Source of the DNA: AG25 sp035518815
Lineage (GTDB): Bacteria; Gemmatimonadota; Gemmatimonadetes; Gemmatimonadales; GWC2-71-9
NCBI GenBank assembly: GCA_035518815.1
Contig: DATIXG010000117.1
Location: 10,719 to 74,718 of the forward strand
Reading direction: 5' to 3'
Length of the DNA: 64,000 bases
In this document: positions 8,157-16,108 of the stretch, piece by piece
Layout: each line of letters begins with the position of its first letter
Numbering within the stretch: the stretch's first letter is position 1
Position numbers and translations under genes: made by a program
Notes under the pieces: generated by a model
Seen by the model: the letters and a program-made list of their open reading frames with translations, nothing else
What the model was told of the DNA's origin: nothing
Database searches by the model: none

Positions 8157-8972
8157 GTGCGCGCGCCTGCCGTCAGCGGGCGGTTCTACCCGGGCGCGCC
8201 CCGTGATCTCGCGCGCACGGTGCGCGAGCTGCTCGCGGACGTGGCGGACGCGCGCCCCGCGCCGGCCCGCGCCGCGGTCGTCCCGCACGCCGGCTACCTC
8301 TATTCCGGACCCACCGCTGCCCGCGTGTTCGCCCGCCTGCGCGTGCCCCTCCTGGTCGTGATCCTCGCCCCCAACCACACGGGCGTCGCCAGAGCGCCGG
8401 GCCGCGCCGCGCTCTGGGAAGCCGGCGCGTTCCGCACGCCGCTCGGCGACGTGCCGGTGGACGAGCCCCTGGCCGCCGCGCTCGCGGGCGCGAGCGACCT
8501 GGTGCAGACCGACCACGATGCCCATCGCGGCGAGCACGCCGTCGAGGTGCTGCTGCCGTTCCTTCAGGTGCTCGAGCCTGGCGTGCGCATCGTCCCGCTC
8601 GTGCTGGGGTGGGATGCGTGGCCGCCGTGCCGCGATCTGGGCGAGGCGCTCGCGCGCGTCATCGCGCCGTGGGCCGAGCCGGTACTGATGCTGGCCTCGA
8701 GCGACCTGAACCATTACGAGCCGGCGGCCGTGTCGACGCCGAAGGACCGCGCCGCGCTCGCCGCGCTCGAGGCGCTCGACGGCGAGGAGCTGCTCGCCCG
8801 CTGCCGCCGCCAACGGATCTCGATGTGCGGCCGCGCGCCCGCCGCCACGGTGGCCGCGGCCGCGCGGGCCCTCGGCGCGGTGCGGGGGGACGTGGTGGAC
8901 TATCGCCACTCGGGGTGGGTCACGGGCGACGACGGGGCGGTGGTGGGTTACGGCGGCGTGGTGATCTCCTGA
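8157..8972 (+). CDS. MEMO1 family protein (AmmeMemoRadiSam system protein B-like)
   Basis: 271 residues with the MEMO-family pattern from the first residues (RAPAVSGRFYPG), PHAGYLYSGPTAARVF, LAPNHTG, DHDAHRGEHAVEVLLPFLQ and SSDLNHYEP. The family resembles LigB-type extradiol dioxygenases and keeps His/Asp residues at the pocket. In many bacteria MEMO sits beside AMMECR1 and radical-SAM partners; neither is visible here, so the complete AmmeMemoRadiSam trio is absent from the window. GTG at 8157 has AGG about 10 bases upstream; a TTG at 8148 is the alternative start. It overlaps nnr by 4 bases. Confidence 0.85.
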   Translation: MRAPAVSGRFYPGAPRDLARTVRELLADVADARPAPARAAVVPHAGYLYSGPTAARVFARLRVPLLVVILAPNHTGVARAPGRAALWEAGAFRTPLGDVPVDEPLAAALAGASDLVQTDHDAHRGEHAVEVLLPFLQVLEPGVRIVPLVLGWDAWPPCRDLGEALARVIAPWAEPVLMLASSDLNHYEPAAVSTPKDRAALAALEALDGEELLARCRRQRISMCGRAPAATVAAAARALGAVRGDVVDYRHSGWVTGDDGAVVGYGGVVIS

Positions 8973-10504
8973 ACGCGATCCCCGTCCTTTCGGCGACCGA
9001 GGCCGCGGCCTGGGACACGACCGCGCGGACCCAGTACCGGATTCCGAGCCGCGTCCTGATGGAAGCGGCGGGGCGCGCGGCCGCGCAGCTCGTCGCGCGC
9101 GAGTATCCGGAGGTCGCGACCCGCGGTGCACTCGTCGTCGCGGGGGCGGGGAACAACGGGGGCGACGGGTGGGTGATCGCCCGCGCGCTGCATGGCGCCG
9201 CGTGCCCGGTGTGGGTCGCGGCGCTCGATCCCAAGACCGACGATGCCATCGACAATCGCGCGCTGGCGCGGGTGGATGGCGTGCGTGAGATCGGTCGCGA
9301 AGAGCCGTGGCCCGCGCCCGCCGTCGTGATCGACGCGCTGCTCGGCACCGGTGCCGCGGGACCGGCGCGGGGCGAGGTCCTCGCGCTGGCGCAGCGAGTG
9401 GTCGCGTGCGGCGCTCCCATCGTCGCGGTGGACGGTCCCACGGGGCTCGATCTCTCGAGCGGCGAAGCGCACGGGCCGATCCGCGCCCAGCTCAGCATCA
9501 CCTTCGGGGGCGTGCGGCGCGGCCACCTGCTCGCGCGCGACTGGTGCGGCCGTATCGTCGTGGTGGACATCGGCCTCCCACCACCCGACGGCGGGTGGCC
9601 GCTGCTCGTCACCGATGCGTGGGCGGGTGCCCGGCTGCCCCGCCTCACGCCGACGATGCACAAGGGCGACCGGGGGCGCGTGACGGTGGTCGGTGGCGCG
9701 ACGGGCATGACGGGGGCCGCGCTGCATGCCGCGCGGGCGGCGCTCGCCGCGGGCGCCGGCCTCGTGAAACTGGTCGCCGCACCCGAGACCGTCGCGGCCG
9801 CACGCACCAGCCTCCCCGACGTCCTGACGATCGAATCAGCGCTGGGCGGGAATCCGGGCGGAGAGCTGGAGCCCGCGGTGGGCGAGGCGCTCGAGTGGGC
9901 CGACGCGCTCGTCGTGGGGCCCGGGTTGGGCCGGGAGCCCGTGCGCGGGGAATTCCTGAAGGCGGTGCTCGCGCGACGCGCGGTCCCCACCGTCATCGAC
10001 GCCGACGCGCTCGTGCTGTTCGCGGGCGAGGCGGGCCGGCCGATGGTCTTCACTCCGCATCTCGGCGAATTCCGCGCGCTGTTCGGCGATCAGCTCGCCG
10101 ATGCCGCCACCAACGACCGCTGGGGGGCCGCCGCGAAGGCGGCGCAGAAGGTGCGCGGCACCGTGCTCCTGAAGGGCGTCCCCACCGTGATCGCGGACCT
10201 GCGCGGGCCGATCCACGTCGTGGCCAGCGGCAATCCCGGGCTCGCCACGGGCGGCTCGGGCGACTTGCTCGCGGGCTTCATCGGCGCCTTCCTCGCGCGC
10301 GGCGGCGCGCCACCCGAGGCCGCCGCGCTGGGCGCCCATGCCCTCGGCCGGGCCGCGGACCTGGGCGCGCGACAGTGGACCGCGCGGAGCCTCCGGCCCG
10401 CCGACGTGCTCGCCGCGCTGCCGGACATCTGGCGCGCGTGGGGCGACCAGAAACCCGTGGGGCCGCCGGTGATCACGCAGCTTGAGCTGCCTGAAACGGA
10501 ATGA
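8969..10504 (+). CDS. nnr: bifunctional NAD(P)H-hydrate epimerase / ADP-dependent dehydratase
   Basis: Repairs hydrated NAD(P)H: the N-terminal YjeF_N domain (about 1-205) epimerises S/R-NAD(P)HX and the C-terminal ribokinase-like domain (about 220-500) dehydrates it. Visible motifs: VLMEAAG, GAGNNGGDGWVIAR, VDGPTGLDL; then HKGDRGRVTVVGG, VIDADAL, FTPHLGEF and the dehydratase signature NPGLATGGSGDLLAG. The N-terminal sequence needed for the epimerase fold begins right at 8969, where there is no ATG, GTG or TTG; the only near-cognate codon is a CTG overlapping the previous stop (CTGA). I take CTG as the start, 511 residues. The next ATG (9059) would remove part of the epimerase domain. Confidence 0.93.
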   Translation: MNAIPVLSATEAAAWDTTARTQYRIPSRVLMEAAGRAAAQLVAREYPEVATRGALVVAGAGNNGGDGWVIARALHGAACPVWVAALDPKTDDAIDNRALARVDGVREIGREEPWPAPAVVIDALLGTGAAGPARGEVLALAQRVVACGAPIVAVDGPTGLDLSSGEAHGPIRAQLSITFGGVRRGHLLARDWCGRIVVVDIGLPPPDGGWPLLVTDAWAGARLPRLTPTMHKGDRGRVTVVGGATGMTGAALHAARAALAAGAGLVKLVAAPETVAAARTSLPDVLTIESALGGNPGGELEPAVGEALEWADALVVGPGLGREPVRGEFLKAVLARRAVPTVIDADALVLFAGEAGRPMVFTPHLGEFRALFGDQLADAATNDRWGAAAKAAQKVRGTVLLKGVPTVIADLRGPIHVVASGNPGLATGGSGDLLAGFIGAFLARGGAPPEAAALGAHALGRAADLGARQWTARSLRPADVLAALPDIWRAWGDQKPVGPPVITQLELPETE

Positions 10505-12111
10505 AGGCGGCGGACAGGCGGTCAGGTCAGGTGGCGGTCGGTAGAATCGCGGTTCTGCTCCTGACCGCCGCGTCACCCGTCCGCCTGACCGCCCAGTCTT
10601 TGTGGCGCCCCGAGGAACGCGTCCTCTTGAGCGACTTCTCCCGCGTGAATGCCATCGCCGCGTCGCCCGCCCTCGTGTTCGCGGCCACCACGCACGGCCT
10701 GACGATCTACGACCGCGTGGCGCGCGCCTGGCGGCCCCCGGTCACGTCGCTCGACGGGTATCCGCTCGCGCCCGTACGCGTGGCGCTCGCCGACCCGGTG
10801 GGCGACGCCGTGTGGCTCGGCACCGATCAGGGATGGGCGCACTACGACGTCGAGCTGCGGCAGTGGGAGTCGGGGCCCGCGGCGGGAGGGGTGACGGGAC
10901 TCGTGATCGACGCGCGCGATCCCGCCGGCGGCGTGTTTCTCGAGGGCGCGAGGGGGTGGGCGTTCCTGCCGCGCGGAGCCTTCACGCCCATCGCCGGGCA
11001 GCCGCTGCCGCCGCCCGCTCGCCGTATCGCGCCGCTCTCTCCCCAGGCGGCGCTGAACGCCACGCCGGCGGCCGACGCATTCCGCGCGCTCTTCCTCATG
11101 GATCCCAGGCTGCGCGCGTATGCCTTCACCTGCGCCGCCCGGACCCCCGATCGCGGCGACGTGTTCTTCGGCACGAACGGCATGGGCATCGTCCGCATCG
11201 ACGCGGCGACCGGCCAATGGGAGCCCCTGCGATTCGGGTTGCTCGCAGCGGCAGCGGGCAGTCTCGCTCGCGGTGACGACGGCGTGTGGGTCGCGACGCT
11301 CGCGCAGGTGGGCGAGCGGTCGGGGCTCGCGCGGGTCTCGTCCGCTCTCACCACCGACAGCGTGTTGGAAAGCTCCGGCGCGTCGGGGTTCGTGTGCCGC
11401 GCCGGCCGCAGGCTCGTCGCCAGCGGCTCGTTCCTCTGGGTGGCGTGCGAACGTGGCCTCCTGCGCATCGCCGGGGACGGACGCTCCCGCGTGTTCGACA
11501 TCGGCCGCGGCCTGCCTTCGGACGACGTGCTGGCGCTCGCGCCCGCGCCGGACGGTGCCTGGGTGGGCACGAGGCTCGGCCTGGCTCGGGTCACGGACGC
11601 CGATCGGGCCGAGCCCGTCGGTGATATCGGGCGGCCGGTGTTGTCCCTGCTCGTGACGGGCGACAGCCTGTGGGTCGGCACCGTCGACGGCCTGGCGCTG
11701 CTCCTGCCGGGGGCGGACGAGCTTGGCGTTCCCGAGGATGTCGCGCGGGAGCCGTGGCTGCACACACCCATTCTCGCCATCGGTTGCGTCGGCGACCGGC
11801 TGGTCGTGGCGACTCCCGATCAACTCGCGTGGCGCAATCCGCAGAGCGGCGATTGGTCGCTCACGCATGCGCGCAGCGATCTCGGGCCGATTTCCAGTAT
11901 CGCCCCGGATCCGGACGGGGCAGGGGTCTGGCTCGGTGGCCCGGGAGGGCTCGCCTTCTGGGACCTGGTGCGGGGGACGCTGCGGGTACTGTACGCTCCC
12001 AACGATGTGCCGGCGGCGGTGCGCGACCTCGTTGCCGACCAGGACTATCTCTGGGTCGCGACCGACAGCGGGGTGGTCCGCTTCGACCGCCGCACCGCGC
12101 GCGGCGGATGA
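10501..12111 (+). CDS. secreted beta-propeller repeat protein
   Basis: 536 residues. A hydrophobic N-terminal segment (about 15-32, ending TAQS) looks like a signal peptide. The remainder has recurring blade-like units of the two-component-regulator-propeller type: VWLGTDQGWAHYD, FFGTNGMGIVRID, VWVATLAQVG, LWVACERGLLRI, AWVGTRLGLARV, LWVGTVDGLAL, VWLGGPGGLAFWD and LWVATDSGVVRFD. No kinase or other catalytic domain follows. ATG overlaps the nnr stop (ATGA) and its own stop overlaps thiL, so it is translated with metabolic genes although it is probably periplasmic. Ligand or partner unknown. Confidence 0.8.
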   Translation: MKAADRRSGQVAVGRIAVLLLTAASPVRLTAQSLWRPEERVLLSDFSRVNAIAASPALVFAATTHGLTIYDRVARAWRPPVTSLDGYPLAPVRVALADPVGDAVWLGTDQGWAHYDVELRQWESGPAAGGVTGLVIDARDPAGGVFLEGARGWAFLPRGAFTPIAGQPLPPPARRIAPLSPQAALNATPAADAFRALFLMDPRLRAYAFTCAARTPDRGDVFFGTNGMGIVRIDAATGQWEPLRFGLLAAAAGSLARGDDGVWVATLAQVGERSGLARVSSALTTDSVLESSGASGFVCRAGRRLVASGSFLWVACERGLLRIAGDGRSRVFDIGRGLPSDDVLALAPAPDGAWVGTRLGLARVTDADRAEPVGDIGRPVLSLLVTGDSLWVGTVDGLALLLPGADELGVPEDVAREPWLHTPILAIGCVGDRLVVATPDQLAWRNPQSGDWSLTHARSDLGPISSIAPDPDGAGVWLGGPGGLAFWDLVRGTLRVLYAPNDVPAAVRDLVADQDYLWVATDSGVVRFDRRTARGG

Positions 12112-13055
12112 GCGCGCGCGACGTGCTCGGTCCCGGCGCCGAATTTGACCGGCTGCGCGCCATCTTCGCGAGACTCGGCAAAGATGCCCGGAATCTTGGT
12201 GACGACTGCGCGCTCCTGCGCCTCGGCGGGACCACGCTGGCGGCGAGTGTGGATGCGAGCCTCGAAGGCGTCCACTTCCGGACCGACTGGCTGTCGTTCG
12301 AGGAGATCGGCTGGCGCGCGGCGGCGGGGGCGTTGTCGGACCTGGCGGCAGTCGGGGCGAAGCCCGTTGGGGTGCTGGTAGCGCTGGGCATGCCCGGCGG
12401 CCAACGAGAACCCGGCGTCGAGATCATGGGCGGGGTCGCGAGGGCGGCGAGGAGCGTCGGGGCCAAGGTCCTGGGCGGGGATCTGCTGCGCTCCGAGCGG
12501 TACCTCATTGATGTCACGGTGCTCGGCACCGTCGACCGCCCCGTACGGCGGAACGGCGCCCGGCCGGGCGACGGCCTGTGGGTGACCGGGACGCTGGGCG
12601 GGTCCGGGCTCGCGCTCCAGCAGCTTCGCGCCGGCGCGCCGCCGACCGGCGCGCTGCGGGCGCGGTTCGCGCGGCCGGAGCCCCGGATCGCGGCGGGGCG
12701 GTGGCTCGCGCGGCGCGGCGCGCACGCCATGATCGATGTGTCGGATGGGTTGGCCCAGGACGCGGGCCACCTCGCGGCCGCGTCGGGAGTGATGATCGAC
12801 ATCGAGCTCGAGCATGTTCCCTGCTGGCCGGGAGTCGCCCCCGGCGCGGCTGCAGCGAGCGGTGAGGAATTCGAGCTGCTTGCCGCGCTGCCATCGCGCT
12901 TCGACCGCCGTTCGGCGACGGCATTCACGCGCGCCACGGGTCTTCCGCTCACGCGCATCGGACAATGCGGTCGCGGATCGGCGGGCGTGCGCGTGACGCG
13001 GGGCGGCACCCCCGTCGCCACGCCGCCCGGATTCGACCACTTCGCCTCCCCGTGA
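12108..13055 (+). CDS. thiL: thiamine-monophosphate kinase
   Basis: Phosphorylates thiamine monophosphate to thiamine diphosphate with ATP, the last step of cofactor synthesis. 315 residues. AIR-synthase/ThiL family motifs: LGDDCALL near residue 30, the metal-binding DASLEGVHF, GWRAAAGALSDLAAVGAKP, GGDLLR and DVSDGLAQDAGHLA. ATG overlaps the propeller gene stop (ATGA) and the stop overlaps plsC. No TPP riboswitch is visible upstream; expression would follow the operon. Confidence 0.93.
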   Translation: MSARDVLGPGAEFDRLRAIFARLGKDARNLGDDCALLRLGGTTLAASVDASLEGVHFRTDWLSFEEIGWRAAAGALSDLAAVGAKPVGVLVALGMPGGQREPGVEIMGGVARAARSVGAKVLGGDLLRSERYLIDVTVLGTVDRPVRRNGARPGDGLWVTGTLGGSGLALQQLRAGAPPTGALRARFARPEPRIAAGRWLARRGAHAMIDVSDGLAQDAGHLAAASGVMIDIELEHVPCWPGVAPGAAAASGEEFELLAALPSRFDRRSATAFTRATGLPLTRIGQCGRGSAGVRVTRGGTPVATPPGFDHFASP

Positions 13056-13786
13056 TCCGCACCCTGTGGTGGCTGCTGTACGTCCTCCCGTCCACGTTCT
13101 TGCATGCGATGGGCGCGATCCTGGCGGCCTTGTTGGGCGTCAAGCGGCGGCCGGGCGGGGTCTACGATTGGGCCACCGTGGACTGGTCGCGCCGGATGCT
13201 GGCCGTGGCCGGCACCCCCGTGCACGCGACCGGCCTCGAGCGCATTCCGCGGGATGTACCGGTCGTGTATGCGTCGAATCACACCTCCATGTTCGACATC
13301 TGGGCGCTTGCCGCGACCCTGCCCGGGTCCGTCCGCTTCGTAGCGAAGCAGGAGTTGGGCCGGATTCCGATCCTGGGTCTCGCGATGCAGCGCGCCGGGC
13401 ACGTTCTCATCGACCGATTCAACCGCGCGCGGGCCTTCGAGGCCTACGATCAGGCCGCTGCAACCATCCGGAGCGGCATCTCGGCGATCGTCTTCCCGGA
13501 AGGGACCCGCAGCCGGACCGGCGAGCTGCTCCCGTTCAAGACGGCCCCCTTCGGGCTCGCCATCACCGCCCAGGTGCCCATCGTGCCGGTGTACGTCCAT
13601 GGCACCTACCAGATCTTGCCGAAGGGATCCATCCGGCTCCGGCCCAAACCCATTCAGATCGCGATCGGTGAGCCCATTCCGACCGCCGGGATGGCCCTGA
13701 CCGAGCGGGACGCCCTCGGGGCGCGGGTGCGCGCCGCCATCCTCGATCTGAAGGCGCGCGTTGACGCCGCCGCCGCATCCCCTTAG
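13052..13786 (+). CDS. plsC: 1-acyl-sn-glycerol-3-phosphate acyltransferase
   Basis: Adds the second acyl chain to lysophosphatidic acid in phospholipid synthesis, at the inner membrane. 244 residues from a GTG overlapping the thiL stop. The N-terminus (2-28) is hydrophobic. Acyltransferase motifs: NHTSMFD (the HX4D box, His77 and Asp82), IDRFNRARAFE, FPEGTRSRTGELLPFK and VPIVPVYVHGTYQ. Length and motif spacing are normal. It could instead acylate another lysolipid; PlsC is the simplest assignment. Confidence 0.9.
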   Translation: MIRTLWWLLYVLPSTFLHAMGAILAALLGVKRRPGGVYDWATVDWSRRMLAVAGTPVHATGLERIPRDVPVVYASNHTSMFDIWALAATLPGSVRFVAKQELGRIPILGLAMQRAGHVLIDRFNRARAFEAYDQAAATIRSGISAIVFPEGTRSRTGELLPFKTAPFGLAITAQVPIVPVYVHGTYQILPKGSIRLRPKPIQIAIGEPIPTAGMALTERDALGARVRAAILDLKARVDAAAASP

Positions 13787-13800
13787 GGTAGGGCGCGCCC

Positions 13801-15081
13801 ATGAGCACAATCATCTCGGTCCACGCCCGCGAAATCCTCGACAGTCGAGGGAATCCCACCGTCGAAGCCGACGTCACGCTCGCGAGCGGGGCGACGGGGC
13901 GGGCCGCCGTTCCCAGCGGCGCGTCCACCGGTGAAAACGAGGCCGTCGAGCTGCGCGACGGGGATAACCAGCGCTTCGGCGGCAAAGGCGTCCTCGAGGC
14001 CGTGAAGAACGTCAACGAGATCATCGCGCCCCGGCTCGAAGGCATGGCGGCCGAGGACCAGATCACGGTCGACTTCGCGATGCTCGAGCTCGACGGCACG
14101 CCCAACAAGGGCCACCTCGGCGCCAACGCGATCCTCGCGGTGTCGCTCGCCGTCGCGCGCGCGGCCGCCGAGGACGCCGCGCTCCCGCTGTACCGCTACC
14201 TGGGCGGTCCCGTGAGCCACGTGCTCCCCGTGCCGATGATGAACATCCTGAACGGCGGCGCGCACGCGACCAACAACATCGATGTTCAGGAGTTCATGAT
14301 CGTCCCGATCGGCGCCGAGACGTTTCCCGAGGCGCTGCGCACGGGCGTCGAGGTCTTCCACGCGCTCAAGAAGGTGCTCACCAAGCGGGGCCTTTCGGCC
14401 GCGGTCGGCGACGAGGGCGGCTTCGCGCCGAATCTGCCGAACGACGAAGCCGCGCTCGATGCCGTCATGGCTGCCATCGAAGGGGCCGGGTATGAGGCGG
14501 GCAAGCACGTGGCCATCGCGCTCGATCCGGCGGCGTCGGAGCTGTACCAGGATGACTGCTATGTCTTCAAGAAGAGCGGCGGCGCCCGCCGCTCGGCCGA
14601 CGAGATGATCGCCCTGTACCAGTCGTGGATCGATCGCTACCCCATCGTCTCGATCGAGGACGGGCTCGCCGAGAACGACTGGGCCGGATGGGCCAGGCTG
14701 ACCGAGGCGCTCGGGGCCCGCATCCAGCTCGTGGGCGACGACATCTTCTGCACGAACGCCGACCTGCTGGCGCGCGGCATCGAGCAGGGGGTCGCAAACG
14801 CGATTCTCATCAAGGTGAATCAGATCGGGACGCTCACCGAGACGCTCGAGTGCATCGAGCGGGCGCGCTCGCACGGGTACGGCGCCGTCATCTCGCACCG
14901 CTCGGGCGAGACGGAAGACACGTTCATTGCCGACCTGGCGGTGGCCACCGGCGTGGGGCAGATCAAGACCGGCAGCGCCTCCCGCACCGACCGCGTGGCG
15001 AAGTACAACCAGCTGCTGCGGATCACCGAAGAGCTGGGCGACGTGGCCTACTATCCCGGCAGGGACCTCTACGGCCTGTGA
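13801..15081 (+). CDS. eno: enolase (phosphopyruvate hydratase)
   Basis: Glycolytic interconversion of 2-phosphoglycerate and phosphoenolpyruvate. 426 residues, full length. Signatures: LDSRGNPTVEADV, SGASTGENEAVELRDGD, GDEGGFAPNL, SIEDGLAENDWAGW, the catalytic LIKVNQIGT and SHRSGETEDTFIADL. ATG start 14 bases after plsC with a TAGGG upstream. Its stop overlaps the ftsB-like gene; the eno-ftsB pair is widely conserved in bacteria and supports both calls. Confidence 0.98.
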   Translation: MSTIISVHAREILDSRGNPTVEADVTLASGATGRAAVPSGASTGENEAVELRDGDNQRFGGKGVLEAVKNVNEIIAPRLEGMAAEDQITVDFAMLELDGTPNKGHLGANAILAVSLAVARAAAEDAALPLYRYLGGPVSHVLPVPMMNILNGGAHATNNIDVQEFMIVPIGAETFPEALRTGVEVFHALKKVLTKRGLSAAVGDEGGFAPNLPNDEAALDAVMAAIEGAGYEAGKHVAIALDPAASELYQDDCYVFKKSGGARRSADEMIALYQSWIDRYPIVSIEDGLAENDWAGWARLTEALGARIQLVGDDIFCTNADLLARGIEQGVANAILIKVNQIGTLTETLECIERARSHGYGAVISHRSGETEDTFIADLAVATGVGQIKTGSASRTDRVAKYNQLLRITEELGDVAYYPGRDLYGL

Positions 15082-15365
15082 AGCCGGCGCGGCTGGCCGC
15101 TCTGGGCGGCGGGATCGTGCTCGGCTGGGTGGCCGTCTTCGGCGGCGAATACAGCACCTTCGACTGGCTCACCCTGCGTCGCCAGCTCGCCACCGAGCGG
15201 GCCGAGGTGGCGCAGCTGCATATGGCCCTGGATTCCCTGGCCCGGCTGGCCCACGCGCTCGAGAGGGATTCGGCGACCCAGGAACGCGCCGCGCGGGAAC
15301 AGTTTGGCATGATCCGTAACGGGGAGCTGCTCTACCGCATCGTCCAGCGAGACTCCACGCCTTAA
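15078..15365 (+). CDS. ftsB: FtsB/DivIC-like septum formation initiator
   Basis: 95 residues: short cytoplasmic start, one transmembrane helix (about 8-24), then a heptad-rich coiled coil (about 33-72) and the family's conserved C-terminal motif AREQFGMIRNGELLYRIV. FtsB/DivIC proteins link the early and late divisome with FtsL and FtsQ. GTG overlaps the eno stop, the classic eno-ftsB arrangement. Small size and topology are typical. The gene ends the operon; no strong terminator follows. Confidence 0.88.
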   Translation: MKPARLAALGGGIVLGWVAVFGGEYSTFDWLTLRRQLATERAEVAQLHMALDSLARLAHALERDSATQERAAREQFGMIRNGELLYRIVQRDSTP

Positions 15366-15472
15366 CGTCCTCCCGGGCTTCGCGTCAGCATTCCGCACCG
15401 TCACCACGTATGATCTGCGATGAACCACGCGGCCCGCTGGTCTCGCATTCTCGAGCACGATGGGAGATACCG

Positions 15473-16030
15473 ATGAAACGCATGGCAGTGCTGTTACTCC
15501 TGGCGGTGGCGCCCGCGCTCACCGCCCAGGTTCCCCGGGACACGGCGGGCAGGAAGGCGCGACGCGAGGAGTTCCAGCGCCGCATGGAAGCGACGGTCAA
15601 GAAGGATCTGAATCTCACGGACGATCAGGCGGCGAAGCTGCACGCCACCCAGGAGAAGTTCCTGGGCCAGCGCCGCGACCTGATGCAACGCAGCCGGGAC
15701 ATCGGCGAAGCGCTGCGCGGCCAGCTGCAGCCCGGCATCGCGGCGAATCCGGACAGCGTGAAGAAGCTGCTCGACCTGCGCCAGCAGCTGTGGAGCTCGC
15801 GCGCGCAGCTCGCGCGAGACATGGACCGCGAGCTGGCCACCTACCTGACGCCGGTGCAGCGGGCGCGCATCGAGCTGCTGCATGAGCGGATGATGGCGCG
15901 CGGCCGGGGGATGATGCGTGGCGGGCGCCACGGTGGTCCGGGTGGCTCCCCGGGGAGGGACGGCCCGGATGGGCCGCGCGGTCGCGACTGGTCGGACCAC
16001 GATCACGGCGGCATGGAGCCCACCGACTGA
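15473..16030 (+). CDS. Spy/CpxP-like periplasmic protein (LTxxQ family)
   Basis: 185 residues. N-terminal signal peptide MKRMAVLLLLAVAPALTAQ, then an all-helical region with LNLTDDQAAKLHATQEKF and LTPVQRARIELLHERM, two LTxxQ-like motifs of the Spy/CpxP/ZraP family (periplasmic chaperones or metal-stress sensors). The last 40 residues are a low-complexity Gly/Arg/Asp/His tail that could bind metal. The ATG at 15473 is chosen because GGGAG lies 6 bases upstream and the signal peptide begins there; an upstream ATG at 15410 adds a non-signal-like stretch. A possible -10 (TATGAT, 15409-15414) lies upstream but has no clear -35. A terminator follows. Confidence 0.8.
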   Translation: MKRMAVLLLLAVAPALTAQVPRDTAGRKARREEFQRRMEATVKKDLNLTDDQAAKLHATQEKFLGQRRDLMQRSRDIGEALRGQLQPGIAANPDSVKKLLDLRQQLWSSRAQLARDMDRELATYLTPVQRARIELLHERMMARGRGMMRGGRHGGPGGSPGRDGPDGPRGRDWSDHDHGGMEPTD

Positions 16031-16059
16031 CCTTCATTCAAATCCGGGTTGCATTGAAC

Positions 16060-16091
16060 GGGCGGCGCGGTGGCGCCGCCCGCGGTTTTTT
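16060..16091 (+). terminator. rho-independent terminator after Spy-like gene
   Basis: A 9-bp GC stem, GGGCGGCGC pairing with GCGCCGCCC around the loop GTG, is followed 4 bases later by six T residues (16086-16091). It lies 30 bases after the Spy-like stop and before the TonB receptor start, so it separates the two transcription units. Confidence 0.88.
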
Positions 16092-16108
16092 GCGACCTTG
16101 TGGCGATC

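Noticed and set aside
12000..12110. TPP riboswitch upstream of thiL
   Set aside because: The region is the coding end of the propeller gene and shows no CTGAGA/ACCTGATCTGG-type core.
11861..13810. Long - strand frame over thiL and plsC
   Set aside because: The + strand genes have complete family motifs; the antisense product is Ser/Arg/Pro low complexity.
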